From: Rhea pennata
Lineage: Eukaryota; Chordata; Aves; Rheiformes; Rheidae
DNA length: 64,000 nt
Direction of reading: 5' to 3'
NCBI RefSeq assembly: GCF_028389875.1
Contig: NC_084670.1
Coordinates: forward strand, 37,025,333-37,089,332
The position numbers and the translations under genes were made by a program. Positions 52,717 through 63,750 of this stretch are shown one piece after another. The notes under the pieces were generated by a model that saw nothing but the letters and a program-made list of their open reading frames with translations, searched no databases and had not been told where the DNA came from. Positions within the stretch are counted from its first letter, which is position 1. Each line of letters starts with the position of its first letter.

Positions 52717-53298
52717 TCACATTTAATAAAGCAGTTAACACATACAACAGGAAACAAGGAAAGGTTGAAATCAGCAGGAAGATGCAAAAGGTATATTTCT
52801 GCATACAAACATCCCAGCGTGTAAAGAGTTATCAGTTGGCTTAAGACTGCATTCTGCTTTAACCCGAATTACATAAGCCAGCTCCGAATTAGCAGAAATG
52901 GGGAAGATGAGCTCACTGCCACATATCTGCACAGATGCCACTCCTCAGTGGTCAGGAGGCCACTCTTGGCCTACAGAGATCTCCAGGGCTTCAGCAGAAA
53001 CCTCATTAAGGTGTCTCCTGGACACTAGCAAACTACTGCTCCGTTGCAATGCCCCGAGTACTACCATTTTGCAGAAGTGTAAATAACACAAATATACAGT
53101 GCAACGCCAATGCCAGAAACACATCAAAGAAATTCTATTCTTCCCTAAGCTTAAGTTCTTTCAGGTGTCTGAAATTCAGCAAGATACACTGACAACTTCT
53201 CAAAGACACTGCATTAACTTAAAGGATTTCACAAAGCTCTAACTCAAAGGTTCACTAATATTGCAGATGCCCAGAGATACAGCACAGGGTGGGAATAC

Positions 53299-53832
53299 CT
53301 GAGGCTCCTCTGTAGCCATCTGCCACATCTCTTCAGGGTCCAGCTCCACTGCATCATAACCCAGTTTTGCTTTTGCTGCTGCTTTCAGGTTGTGACTTCC
53401 CACTGGCAGGTAACTCTCTCTCTTCACCCACCTAGACAGAATAATGAAAATGCCAGTCTACCAAGAGACAGCCCTGCACTTCAGAAAGGGCTGCTATGTA
53501 CACGTACAAAAAAGATCTTGATTACTGTAACAGGGAAAGGTGAGAGCAGAACATCCAAGTGCAGTGGAATAAGAAGCTGCACAGCTTTAGACAGTCTGCA
53601 TATCTACCCATGCTCTTAAACCCTGACTCGTACAAATTCTGCTATTCAGATCATTTCTATTGCTCAGATTTTTCTCAACCCTCAAACTTCAGAGACTTCA
53701 GAGATAAACATTTAAACACAGGAGGAGGTATCAGCAGGACTGCAAAGAGAGGCAGTTGTTTTCCAGAGTCTGGACACTGGTCCAATGTGAAAAAACATTC
53801 AAGTCACAACTGCCAAGACAGACAGCCCTCTC

Positions 53833-53884
<52 letters not shown>

Positions 53885-55234
53885 CCTTTCTTTTCCTCTC
53901 TGTGCTAGGCAGGCTGTTGGGTTAGAAAATGGCCCTGTGCCCACTACAACGGTTTGGTCTTATCCTGTCCTTTTACCTGCTATCCAGGACAGTTCTCAAC
54001 CCCCCAGTGACAGCCACCAGCAGACTGTATAAACAGAGTTAGTCATTCAGGCTAGTGTGGGTGAGACGTAACTTCTGTAGCTAATGGCACACAACGGAGT
54101 ATGGAGTAGAAGCAGCACAACCAAAGATGGGGGTGCTAGTCCTTTCCTAATAAGATGTAACCCATGATAGCAGTGCACAGAGATGGAAAAGGGACAGTAT
54201 TCAAATACATCAACTGTAGGCATTTTACACAAATTAACAGATAAAGATGCAGTTATACGGTACAGAGGCAGCATTCGGTACCTCAGACAATCCATGTGGA
54301 TGCACTGCGGTGCTTTGTACTCTCCCTGGCTGCCCTTCTGAAATCCAATCTCCTGATACATATTAATTCCATGAGCTGCTGCTCTTGCTTCCACAAAAGG
54401 CCTGAGGAGAGAGACAATGCAGAAGAGAAGAAGCACAGCAGTCCCTTTCCTCCACCCCAACCCCATCCCAAGGGTTTCAGAATTGCTTTCTTGTAAGCTA
54501 CTTAATGAGGAATTTTTCTTGTGAAGTCTCCTTTGCTCCAGACCTTACCCGTGAGAGCTGGCCACAGTGGAAACTCCCTGTAGGGCAGAGCTACTGCATG
54601 AAGGAAGCTGCTTGCTTACATCCTATACCAGGAGGCAGAACATTATGATCGAGTTTCCCTCGCTCCCCGAAGGCTTGGCTGCTCTGGTCTCCCTATTGTT
54701 CTGCAGTTCTCTTTTGACACTTTGCCTGTTCTCCAGTTACTGAGGTCATCAGTGTACAAACATTGCCAAATCAACAACAATAGAAGTAGCTCAGCAGTCC
54801 CAGGACCAACTGAGGAGACTCTATAGAAGTTCATATTTCAAAGCCAATAAACATAGCTCTGCTCAGGATAAAAAAAAGGAAAAAAAAGTTCTGAATTCCA
54901 CCTCCCCCTCTTTGACAGTCCTCTGCAGGCTGGCGATCCAAGACTCAGCCCAGCAATCCAGATAAAGAGCACATAATCAGGATGTAAACAGGTTCCCAAA
55001 CTGCTTGGATAGTCTGTGTAGATAAGAACACACGTGGCCGCTATGTGACCTCCAGACAAAGGACATACAGGCTGGTATCCGATCGCACCCCATGGCCTAG
55101 GCAACATTTCCTTTTAGGAACCAGGTCAGTTTTCATTCCTGATCTTACCAGTCAAAGAAGTCTCCATCGTATGTGACAATGATAGTAGGTTTGGTCTCCT
55201 GGACATGTTCAAACCACCTCTGGATTAAACGAGC
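53299..55234 (-). pseudogene. POLE: POLE copy, Exo II region exons (three)
   Basis: Exons 55,149-55,234, 54,282-54,401 and 53,299-53,431 join in phase. They give [39 protein letters not shown] and [16 protein letters not shown], and [17 protein letters not shown]. In the family the Exo II motif is N-G-D-F-F-D-W; here Asn is Asp. The catalytic Asp is retained. No stop in these three exons. A (CA)n microsatellite lies in the intron at 53,838-53,872. Confidence 0.92.
53838..53885. repeat. (CA)n microsatellite in a POLE-copy intron
   Basis: An uninterrupted CA run of about 17 units followed by catatacacacacac. Confidence 0.95.
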
Positions 55235-55552
55235 CTAGTATGCAACAGAGGATTAAAAAAAAAAACAAAAACAAAAAACATCTCCCCCACAAACACAAAC
55301 ACTCAGCAAATTCACCTCCTGCAGGCAGGCACTGGATATAATACAATTGATGCAGTCCTTCCCCTCTGCTCTTGACCTAGCTAGAGCCCGATCTGCCTCA
55401 TCATCACACCACGAAATGAAAGCATCACCAGCACTGTGACTGTCCGCTGTGCTCCCCAAAGATACAATCTATTGCATGATAAGCTCTCTTTGGCCTACTA
55501 GAGACCAAGGCAGATAAAAAGCAGCCTTATTTCCCAAGTAGAACCTACTTAC

Positions 55553-55661
55553 CTCATCTGGTTCATTAGACACAGAATGGACCCTCACACTCCGGCTTGG
55601 GAGCAAATTCAAAGCCCTCAATATCCTCAGAGACAATCTCCTTGTTTGTGATCAGATAGCC
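55553..55661 (-). pseudogene. POLE: POLE copy, exon with 2-bp deletion and immediate stop
   Basis: Reads [19 protein letters not shown] then G-P-F-C-V followed by TAA at 55,566-55,568. The normal protein continues F-N-E-P-D-E. The sequence tgtgtctaatgaaccagatgag lacks two bases (gtc-ttc-aat expected). Exon length is 109 against 111 expected from phase. Both splice sites are intact. Confidence 0.9.
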
Positions 55662-56125
55662 CTAGAAAGTTGACAAAGGAAGAGTTACTGAGGACTCAGA
55701 TTCCTGCTACACCAGGGACACGTTCCTGAACAACCTAACTAAAGGATGAAATAGATATTTCATCCCTAAAGGATGAAATAGTCTTCCATCGATGCGATAA
55801 TCCTTGCACAGCTTGATACGCAGAGCTTTTGTCAAGTGGGAACGACTCTTTGGAGGTCACCTTCTGAACAATTGCTTACAATCAACTAAGGGTGCCAAAA
55901 GGGAGACAACTTAAGGACTATACTATCCGAATTACTACTGCCCCTCAAAAGGGGCACCAGTAGCCTTAGCTGGGTTCTCCAACATCCAAAATGAGGAAAT
56001 CCTTATGCATCATTCAGACTAGACTTCAATTTTATTTCCACAGACATTACATATAGACCAAGCAACTAGCAACAAAGCAAGCCAGGGACGAGACGGCCAA
56101 AGGTGACATGCTCGTTTGCTGTCTA

Positions 56126-56308
<183 letters not shown>

Positions 56309-56899
56309 TCAGCTTTAGAATATGATTTAACGAGCAGTTCTCATTAGATTACCAACTAATTTATGTAAGTAGGTTTATGCACATCTCAGACCCAGTAGGC
56401 TTGACTGTAGGAGACAATGTAGCAACAGTGGTACCCGCTGATAACCAAACAGCAAAATTCATTAACAGGAGAGAACGGAATAACAAAAGCTTCTCTTTAA
56501 TGCAACAATCCCCTTCGAGAAAGAGAGTCAGCAGGATTGACAGCACGTCCTGACAGGACGTGCTGACAGGAAATGTTGCACAGGCAAAAAACACTTATTA
56601 CCTCTATGCCTTTATAATAAAGGTTTCTTATGGCACTGGATTTATAAAGCACAGCAACGAGTTTAAGAATAGTTGGGCACCAAAGGAATCACCTGGAACA
56701 AAAAATGTACACCTCTCAGTTGGGCAGGGAGTGCTCACTTCACTAGATTCCTCTGCCTTTGAAATGGTTCAACTGAAATCAGACATCAGGTGTAGTAAAC
56801 CAAAGAGAAGATTGGAATTCTCATTTGTACTTTTTAGTCTGTGTGACTAGGGGAATCCTAATAAGCCCATGGGCCAACCGTCCTAAGGAGACCTCTTTC

Positions 56900-57054
56900 C
56901 TTGACAGCATAGACGTATAGATATCGCTCGCCTGGTCTCGCTCACTGTTTTTCCTCACAGCAGGAGAGATTTCTTTCCGCACCTTCACCAAGTCATCCAC
57001 CGTGTGGAAGGATAACTTAATGTAGTTCTGCTTAAGACCCACCAAGTGATTTGG
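56900..57054 (-). pseudogene. POLE: POLE copy, exon 6 with a lost donor site
   Basis: Encodes [19 protein letters not shown] and E-I-S-P-A-V-R-K, the segment before the exonuclease domain. The exon should end at tcaag followed by gtaaga; the sequence reads tcaag|gaaaga, a T-to-A change of the donor. The next two expected exons (about 85 residues, including the R-G-G-V-I-T-D-E-E-E region and the H-W-Y-N-V-R-Y-R-G-N segment) are not found between here and 56,279. Confidence 0.85.
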
Positions 57055-57601
57055 CTACAAAGCAACAAGACAGTGCCAGCTAAGGGTGGAAAAGAGTAAT
57101 GAGGGAAAGGGAAGACTGCTAACAGTAAGAAAGCGTTGGGAAGGCAAATTATACTGGCACACATGGAAGAACTGGCCAAAGAAGAGGTAGTAATTGGATG
57201 GAAAGACTAGGAGCGAGAAGAGATGCTAGCAAGCACGTAAGCCAGCGAAGAACATGTGAGCTATGCCAGTTCACAACAAGGGCCATCTTGTCTTGTTGTC
57301 TGTTTCCAAGCGCAATCACCAGTACACACCCAAGAAAGAGTAAATGTATAGTATTTCCCTCTGCCACAACACTCTTAATCTCCAACCATTTCTAGCTCAG
57401 GAAGTTTCTTGAGCATCCTGTGAAAAAGACTATGTGCTGGAGCAGAACATATATTTTATTTACTATTACTATAATAAGCAATTACTATCAATAAGCAATA
57501 ATTAGCCTATTCATGATATGCAAGGCAAACAGTGCTTGAAGATTAAAGGTAAGCATACTGCTTCCCTTTACTGCTTAGCCCCTTTCTACTCCACTTGAGC
57601 T

Positions 57602-57630
57602 CGAAAGAAAGAAAGAAAGAAAGAAAGATT
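57602..57630. repeat. (GAAA)n microsatellite in a POLE-copy intron
   Basis: About seven tandem gaaa units just downstream of the exon at 57,670-57,762. Confidence 0.9.
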
Positions 57631-57669
57631 AGGGTTATTCAATAGTACAGCAGGCAGAGGAATACTGAC

Positions 57670-59226
57670 CAGATCCAAATCTTCTTTGGGGACAGTTTCC
57701 AGCTTTGAAATGTTCCCTTGAAACTTCTTGGAGAGGAAGGATGACACTTCTCGTTCACAGCCCTGCAAAGAAACTCGAGAATGAGCAACAAAGCCAGACA
57801 CTTTTCCAGAGGAGAAGACAGGCTCACAAGAGGTTCTCGTACTAGTGTCCTAGAAGATGGTTGGTCACAAGGCCTCTCAGCTTACTGGGGGACCCTTCAA
57901 GTCAAACCTGCCCTTGTCTCTGGGACCTCGGCCACTAGTTTACTCAAGACCCCACTTGCCAGTGCGCAGCTTCCAAGTCCATACTTGCCTTCTGGGTAGC
58001 GATGTAGAAATACGGCTTATAGGGCAGGGCCACCCAGGAGAAATCAAAACCGGTGAACATTGCACGACCCCGCAGCCAAGGTGAGAAACCAACCCAACGG
58101 TTCCCAACAGAAGCAACAGGCACCGCGCTGCCCTTGCTGCGCATTGCTGGCATTTGTGTGCCACATACACATCCCTGCATCTCTGCAGCACCCACATTGG
58201 CCCCCAAGGGTCCCAGGTGGACCCAGGGTAGGGCAGACAGCGCTGCTGCCTTGTGGGTGATGCCTGGGGCCCAGAACAGCCAAACCAGTGGGGGCAGGCA
58301 GGATGCCAAGCCCGGGCACCAGCACTGCACTGGAGGAACGGGATGCACCTCGAAGCGGCTCCCATCCTCCGGGATGAAGGAGTAGTCCACAGCGCTCACC
58401 AGCCGCCGGTCCTTGTCCAGCACCTCTATCTGCACATGCACATGGCCTGTTACGACACACGACCCCCCCCACCCCCTCCCACCCCAGTCCTACCGGGTGC
58501 CTGTCGGTGACACCTCCCCTGCCCCAGTCCTACTGGGTGCCTATTGGTGACACCTCCCCTCACACCCAGGTCCTACCGGGTGCCTGTCGGTGACACCTCC
58601 CCCCCGGCCCAGGTCCTACTGGGTGCCTGTCAGAGACATCTCCCCCTCTCGTCGGTGACATTCACCCCCCGTCCTACAACGTGCATGTCGGTGACCCCCC
58701 CCATCGTTGTCCCTCCTAGTCCTACCAGGTGCCTGTGGGTGACACCCCCCGCCGGTGACATCACCCCCCCCGGCCCGGTCCTACCGGGTGCATGTTGATG
58801 AGCCAGCCCGTGCGCTCGCCAGGCTCCGTGGGCCGCTCGAAGCCGAACAGTGTGTCCAGTCGCTCCATGTGCTGTGAGCGCTCCAAGCGCTTGACGGAGG
58901 ACAGCGAGGAGCCATCATCCATGCGGGATGCCGCGCCGCCAGCTGCCGCCCAGATCCCGCCGTGAGCTGCGACCCCCCTCCACACACACACACACCTCCC
59001 GCTGCCGCCCGGCCGCGGTGCTCACTGCCCCCCCCGCCGCCGCCGCCCGGCTCCGCCAGCGCCCCGCAGCACCATCCCGCCACGGCCGGAGCAGCTTTGC
59101 GCGCTGCCCCCACCTCCCGTGAGCGGGAAGCCTGCCAGCCCCACCTCCCCAGGGAGAGCACCAATCAGAGAGCGGCACCGCAGCCAATGGTCGCTCTCTT
59201 CCCCGCCCTCCACTCCGCAGCACCAT
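57670..59226 (-). pseudogene. POLE: POLE copy, exons 1-5 (N-terminal domain)
   Basis: Exon 1 candidate 59,145-59,226 (M-V-L-R-S-G-G-R-G-R-E-R...) joins in phase to 58,785-58,942, which reads A-S-R-M-D-D-G-S-S...V-K-R-L-E-R-S-Q and G-W-L-I-N-M-H-P. Another ATG at 59,075 (M-V-L-R-G-A-G-G) is possible but its nearest donor is out of phase. Then come 58,349-58,429 (D-G-S-R-F-E), 57,989-58,033 (V-A-L-P-Y-K-P-Y-F-Y-I-A-T-Q-K) and 57,670-57,762 ([14 protein letters not shown]). The 45-nt exon is preceded by tttctcctgg where an AG acceptor should be (GG at 58,034-58,035) and followed by a GC donor, which some real introns use. Confidence 0.85.
58478..58784. repeat. ~38-bp minisatellite in an early POLE-copy intron
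   Basis: About seven diverged units with the modules gtcctaccgggtgcctgt, cggtgacacctccccc. The last unit abuts the donor site of the exon at 58,785, so the donor (ccg|gtaggac on the minus strand) resembles the repeat consensus. The array fills the whole intron, suggesting the intron grew by repeating its own 5' end. Confidence 0.85.
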
Positions 59227-59760
59227 GGCTGCGCTGGCCACGCCCCTCGCGGCACCTTCCCGGGCAGGCCCCGCCCCCGCCCCGGCTGCCGGTGCAGCGC
59301 ATGCGCCTGCGCGGCGGCGCCCGGCCCGGCCCGGTGCAGCCTGTCGTGGGTCGGCGGCGCTGCGCGGGAAGCGGCTGCTGCTCCCGAAGCGGCGCCATCG
59401 CGGGGGCAGTTGTGGACCGGCGCCGCCGTCCTGGCCGCCTCTCCAGGTAGCCCTCCGGTTGCGAGGGAGCTGAGAGCCAGCAGCGCCCCCGAGGAGCCCT
59501 GGCCGGCCTTGAGGCGCGTGCCGGGCTCCTTGGGCCGTGCGAGTCTTCCTGCCTGGAGGCCGGACGGGCTGCGGGGAGCCGTCGGGGGCCGAGGCGCAGT
59601 GTGCGAGCTCTGTCCTTGCTGCGCTTTGGCGGGTCAAGCTGAAGCCCTGGCGAGTTGCGCGGAGGAGGCCTGGCATGGGCTTGGCGAGCCTGGCCCGCCC
59701 CGTCTCGCTGAGGTGCCGTCCGGCTGTTCAGGGCACGGGAGGGAGCTGGCCGCTGAAGCT
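58900..59760. promoter_or_regulatory. CpG island with twin CCAAT boxes at the 5' end of the POLE copy
   Basis: Very GC- and CpG-rich DNA, in contrast to the flanks. Two CCAAT boxes lie at 59,161-59,165 and 59,184-59,188, 23 bp apart. No TATA box is visible, as usual for housekeeping promoters. In many vertebrates POLE is transcribed from a bidirectional promoter, but I find no sign of the divergent partner gene on the plus strand. CpG retention suggests the island was unmethylated in the germ line until recently. Confidence 0.6.
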
Positions 59761-60420
59761 GGCTGGTTTGCAGTGAAACAGCAAGCAGCACTGCGGTCAG
59801 TCTGTGGAGTCACTGCCTGGGAGAAGAAAAGAGGGGCAGGTGCTCTGCAGGGACCCTAAAAAAATCCCTCAGACGTTGGAAAACTGCACTGTGGAGGTAG
59901 TCCACAGGAAGCGCTTTCTGCACGGCTGTACGAACCATAAGTTTGGGATTTTAAGCATATGCAGTGTGGAAATTGGGAGGCTCCTGGGAAGTTTCCTTCT
60001 GGGCCTCGGCAGCTGTGAGCCGGCACTGCCATCTTGAGCAGCCCGGATTGCTTTGTCCTTCCGTGATGCTCAGGCGGTCTTGGAAGCACCGCTGCCTTTT
60101 GCCCAGGCTGTGCTCTGTCAGCGGCCCCTTGGGCACAGTCCCTGCTACTAAAGCAAGCCTCTTCTGTGTTGGCCGCTGCTAAGGCTTTTGTAAATAAACT
60201 AGGAGGAGCACACTGTTTTTTTGAATTTACGTGTTTGTATTCAGTTGAACTTCTTTGTTTACAAAAGAGGGGGCTGGGGAAAGGAAGGATTAATTCTCAG
60301 CAAAGTCCTTAGCCTTTACCCAGAAAAGGAGGATGAGCCCCACTGTGGTGAATTACACCTTTCCTGCAAGTCCTTTTATTGAGCTGGCAATCAGGCCTTT
60401 GCCCTGGGAAACAGCTGATA
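59761..60420. other. Interval between CpG island and CR1, with a plus-strand aataaa
   Basis: No exon was recognised. An aataaa hexamer at about 60,192 lies about 1 kb downstream of the CpG island on the plus strand and could end a divergent non-coding transcript, but there is no direct evidence for one. Confidence 0.35.
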
Positions 60421-60424
60421 AAAG

Positions 60425-61348
60425 GTCTTGGAGGCCTTTCCAAAGGCAAGGGATGTTAAAGACAACAGGAAGGGCTTCTTCCAATACATCAGCAGCCAGA
60501 GGAGGACTAGGGAAAATGTGGGCCCGCTACTGAATTGGGCGCGGACCCTCGTGACAAGGGATCCAGAGAAGGCAGAATTACTGAATGCCTTCTTTGCTTC
60601 AGTCTTCGCTGCTAAGAGCAGTCCTCAAGAATCCCAGAGCCTGGACGTGAGGGAGAAAGTCTGGAGAAGGGAAGACTTTGCTTTGGTTGAGGAGGATAGG
60701 ATTAGAGACCTTCTGGGCAGGCTAGACATGCACAAATCCATGGACCCTGATGGGATGCACCCATGGGTCCTGAGGGAGCTGGCAGATGTTGTTACCATCA
60801 TCTTTGAAAGGTCCTGTAGAACTGGAGAGGTGCCTGAGGACTGGAAGAACACCAGTGTCACTCCAGTCTTCACAAAGGGCAAGGAGGAGGAGCCAGGCAA
60901 CTCTAGGCCAGTCAGCCTCACCTCCATCCCTGGAAAGGTGATGGAACAGCTCCTTCTGGATGTCACCTCCAGACGTATGGAGGATAAGAAGGTGATCCGG
61001 CGTAACCAGCATGGATTCACCAAGGGGAAATCCTGCTTAACCAATCTGCTAGCCTTCTCTGATGGAGTGACTGGCTGAGTAGATGAGGGGAGGGCAGTGG
61101 ACGTTGTGTCCCTTGACTTCAGCAAGGCTTTTGACACTGCCTCCCATAACATCCTCCTAGAGAAGCTCAGGAAGTGTTGGTTAGACGAACGAACAGTGAG
61201 GTGGACTGAGAACTGGCTGAAAGGCAGAGCTCAGAGGGTTGTCATCGGTGGCACAGAGTCTAGTTGGAGGCTTGTGGCTAGTGGCATCCCCCAGGGCTCA
61301 GGACTGGGTCCCATCCTGTTCAGCTTCTTCATCAGTGACCTGCTGTCA
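60425..61348 (+). mobile_element. CR1 LINE reverse-transcriptase segment, truncated at both ends
   Basis: A nearly open plus-strand frame from about 60,428. It contains A-E-L-L-N-A-F-F-A-S-V-F-A, D-P-D-G-M-H-P-W-V-L-R-E-L, E-D-W-K-N-T-S-V-T-P-V-F, S-R-P-V-S-L-T-S-I-P-G-K and H-G-F-T-K-G-K-S-C. A TGA at 61,076 interrupts it, then [11 protein letters not shown] and [12 protein letters not shown] follow. It stops abruptly before the F-A-D-D box and lacks the 3' tail, so it was cut by a rearrangement and did not insert in this form. It is better preserved than the CR1 at 23-26 kb. Confidence 0.92.
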
Positions 61349-62160
61349 TAAGCCCAGCATGAATTATTTCAGGGGGAAGAAGACAAGTAAATAGTTTTAT
61401 TGAAGTCACATTAATGCGGTTTATACACCTCCAGGCACCCTTCAGGTCTAGCATTCTTCACTGGGGGGAAGGTGATGGCAGGGGGTGAGCCCACCTCATG
61501 CTGGGGCAAAGTTAAACAAATGCTGATTAAAATATAACAACTACTGCTAGGAAAATGATGAATAATCATAAAGAAGTACAAATATGTTATGAAGATCACC
61601 GAAATATCAATGACAAAAAGAAATATTTGCATTAATTCTGTTTAAAGACATGAATGGTCATGAAAGTCAAGTACACACAAGAATAAAGCTAGGTCTATTG
61701 CTAAAAGGAAAAGTAAAATCATAACTCAAATATTAACAGAAAGGCTGTAGAAATAGTCATGTAACAGTAGAAACGTACCAGAACAATAATAATAGAAATG
61801 TTAATAGAATAGAAGACAATAGAAAAGCATTGGCATAAAAATATTAATAGAAATATTAATAGAATAATATGAAAATGAAAAACAATTTTTGTGATAAATG
61901 AGAAATATTCATAAAGGTATATTATAAATATTAGTAAAAGGAAACTTGAATATTAGTGACATTAAAACAATTCTGTGTGATTCTGTGACTATGTAATGAT
62001 AATTAAATGTCAAAAGGGTAAACTTAATGAAATGATATAAATATTCATGAAAAAAAGTAGAAGACTGTTAGGAAAGACAAATTAATAGAAATATTGAAAT
62101 AGAAGACATTAGTATTAGTATTAGCTGTTAGGGTTTCAAGAAGCTGCAAAATAATCACTA
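61349..62160. other. AT-rich low-complexity interval
   Basis: From about 61,500 to 62,130 the DNA is very AT-rich with recurring words atattaatagaa, aatagaaat and gaaatatt, suggesting an old AT-rich satellite. The first ~140 bp read on the minus strand end with caataaaactattt and may be the distal 3' end of the MROH transcript. No coding sequence was seen. Confidence 0.45.
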
Positions 62161-62522
62161 GTCTGGTACTTTTTCAATGCAGGGTGGCAGATGGAGCATT
62201 TCTCTCTTGTGTGTGCCTGCCTAAGCCCCCACAAGAAACCTGGGTATTTGGGGATGAAGGGCTCAGGGACAGAGCAGAAGGTGAAAGAGATGCTTGGGAT
62301 GCACGTGCCATGAGCACTTGCACTGGGAGTGCAAACGGCCATGGGCCCCAGCACGGTGGAGACAGGAAAGGAGCTGCTGAGGCAGCGATGGCATAGATTT
62401 TTTTTCCACCTGCTGTCTCCCTAAAGAAATGACACTCAGCCACAGTGAAGAAACAAGGTTGCTTCATTGGAAAAAGCGCAGGGAAGGGAGAAGTGCCAGG
62501 GACAACTGAGAGCACTACAGGC
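62161..62522 (-). other. Probable 3' UTR of the right-edge MROH gene
   Basis: Lies directly downstream of the MROH stop codon on the minus strand. No exon or repeat was recognised. The exact polyadenylation site cannot be fixed. Confidence 0.4.
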
Positions 62523-63750
62523 TCAGGACTGAGCAGCGTTCCCACAGCAAACACAGCCGTCGCCCAGAGGCCAGCACCACCGCTTCGAGGCTCTCCTCAG
62601 CCGGTAGCACAGGGCTTTCCCATTGCCTCTGGAGGAAGACCTCTTCCGAGCTCTCAGGATGAAGACTGTTTGAGCTGCCAGGGAACGGATGGAGGGGCTG
62701 ATGTCCTTCTCCATGCCTTCAAGTGCTGAGAAGGAAAGGAAGAGAACAGAGATCAAAGCTGCAGAGACCCCGGGCATCCCCTTCTGACAGGGCCGTCCCA
62801 AGCCAGCTCTTCTCATGGCCCGGCGGGAACACGGCGGACAACTGGATAAGCTAGAACTTGCTGGCCAGGAATGCCCCAAATCAAAAGCCCCGGAAACCTC
62901 GCTCTCTCTGCTCCCTATGCCACACTTGGTCTGCACAGCGAGCAGAGCCCTCCTAGCCGGCCCCAGGAATTGAAGCTCGCTGCCCAGGCTCTTTCCTTCT
63001 CCCCACCACCCCCACCTGACACCCTGCTGCCCTCACTCACTGCTGCAGATCTTCTCCAGTTTCTCCTCACTCTGGTCCTTCAAGTGCCGCCCGATGAGCC
63101 CTAGGTGCACACCCAGCCCATCACAAATCTGCCTGCCCAGCCCATCCCCACCAGCGCAGCTCCCCTTGGCCCAAGTGGCCTGGAATCGTGCCCTTGTGTC
63201 CTTGGGCAGGGCTGAGCCTGGTGCGGACTCCAGCACCTAACGCTCGAGGAGGGCATAGAGGGAGTGAAGAAGGCTCCCAGCAGCCCCCGTGTGTGAACAG
63301 GGATGGAAGAGGGAGATGGAGGCCCCTGTGCTCCTAGACCCTGCACAGGGCAGTTGGGGCTCCAGCAGCCAGCTGGGCTGGTTCTTGGGGGCCAGGCTGC
63401 CCTGCAACAGTGAGGGGCTGTGACTCACCAATGACCCTCAGGGCCTCTTCTCGTAAGGACTCTTGGAGGTTCTCTAAGCACAGCAGGCTCTGGCACAGAT
63501 ATTCTTCTGCTCGGCTGCTGTCCCCGGCAAGCTGCACACAGCAAGAGGGCATCGGCTTAGCGCGGAGCCTCCCCGCTCACACAGGCAGTCCCTCAGTCTC
63601 TGTGGCCTTCTTCAGTCACATTCCTGGGGGCACGGCGCCTGGGCTTACCAAGCACTCGCTGATCCTCCAGGTCTGTGCCGTCTCCAACAGACACTGGAGC
63701 TGCTCCCACCTGAGCAGCTTGGCAGCACGAAGGAGAGCTTCCTGGGAGGC
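62523..63750 (-). CDS. Maestro heat-like repeat (MROH) family protein, 3' end only
   Basis: Four exons: 63,649-63,750 (E-A-L-L-R-A-A-K-L-L-R-W-E-Q-L), 63,429-63,531 (L-C-L-E-N-L-Q-E-S-L-R-E-E-A-L), 63,041-63,100 (I-G-R-H-L-K-D-Q-S-E-E-K-L-E-K-I-C-S) and 62,523-62,725 (I-S-P-S-I-R-S-L-A-A-Q-T-V-F-I-L-R-A-R), ending in TGA. All junctions are GT-AG and in phase, with no lesion. The first two exons are 102 and 103 nt, exactly as in the MROH gene at 11.6-16.2 kb. The third is one codon longer and the last is longer (203 against 164 nt). The 5' part lies beyond the window edge. Confidence 0.85.

Noticed and set aside
57983-57989. GC donor after the 45-nt POLE exon as another lesion
   Set aside because: GC-AG introns occur naturally and the rest of the site (aag|gcaagt) is a strong match to that class, so it is not counted as a break.
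59119-59859. 246-codon plus-strand frame in the CpG island, considered as the divergent partner gene of POLE (PXMP2)
   Set aside because: The translation shows no resemblance to the membrane protein expected there; open frames on both strands are normal in CpG islands.
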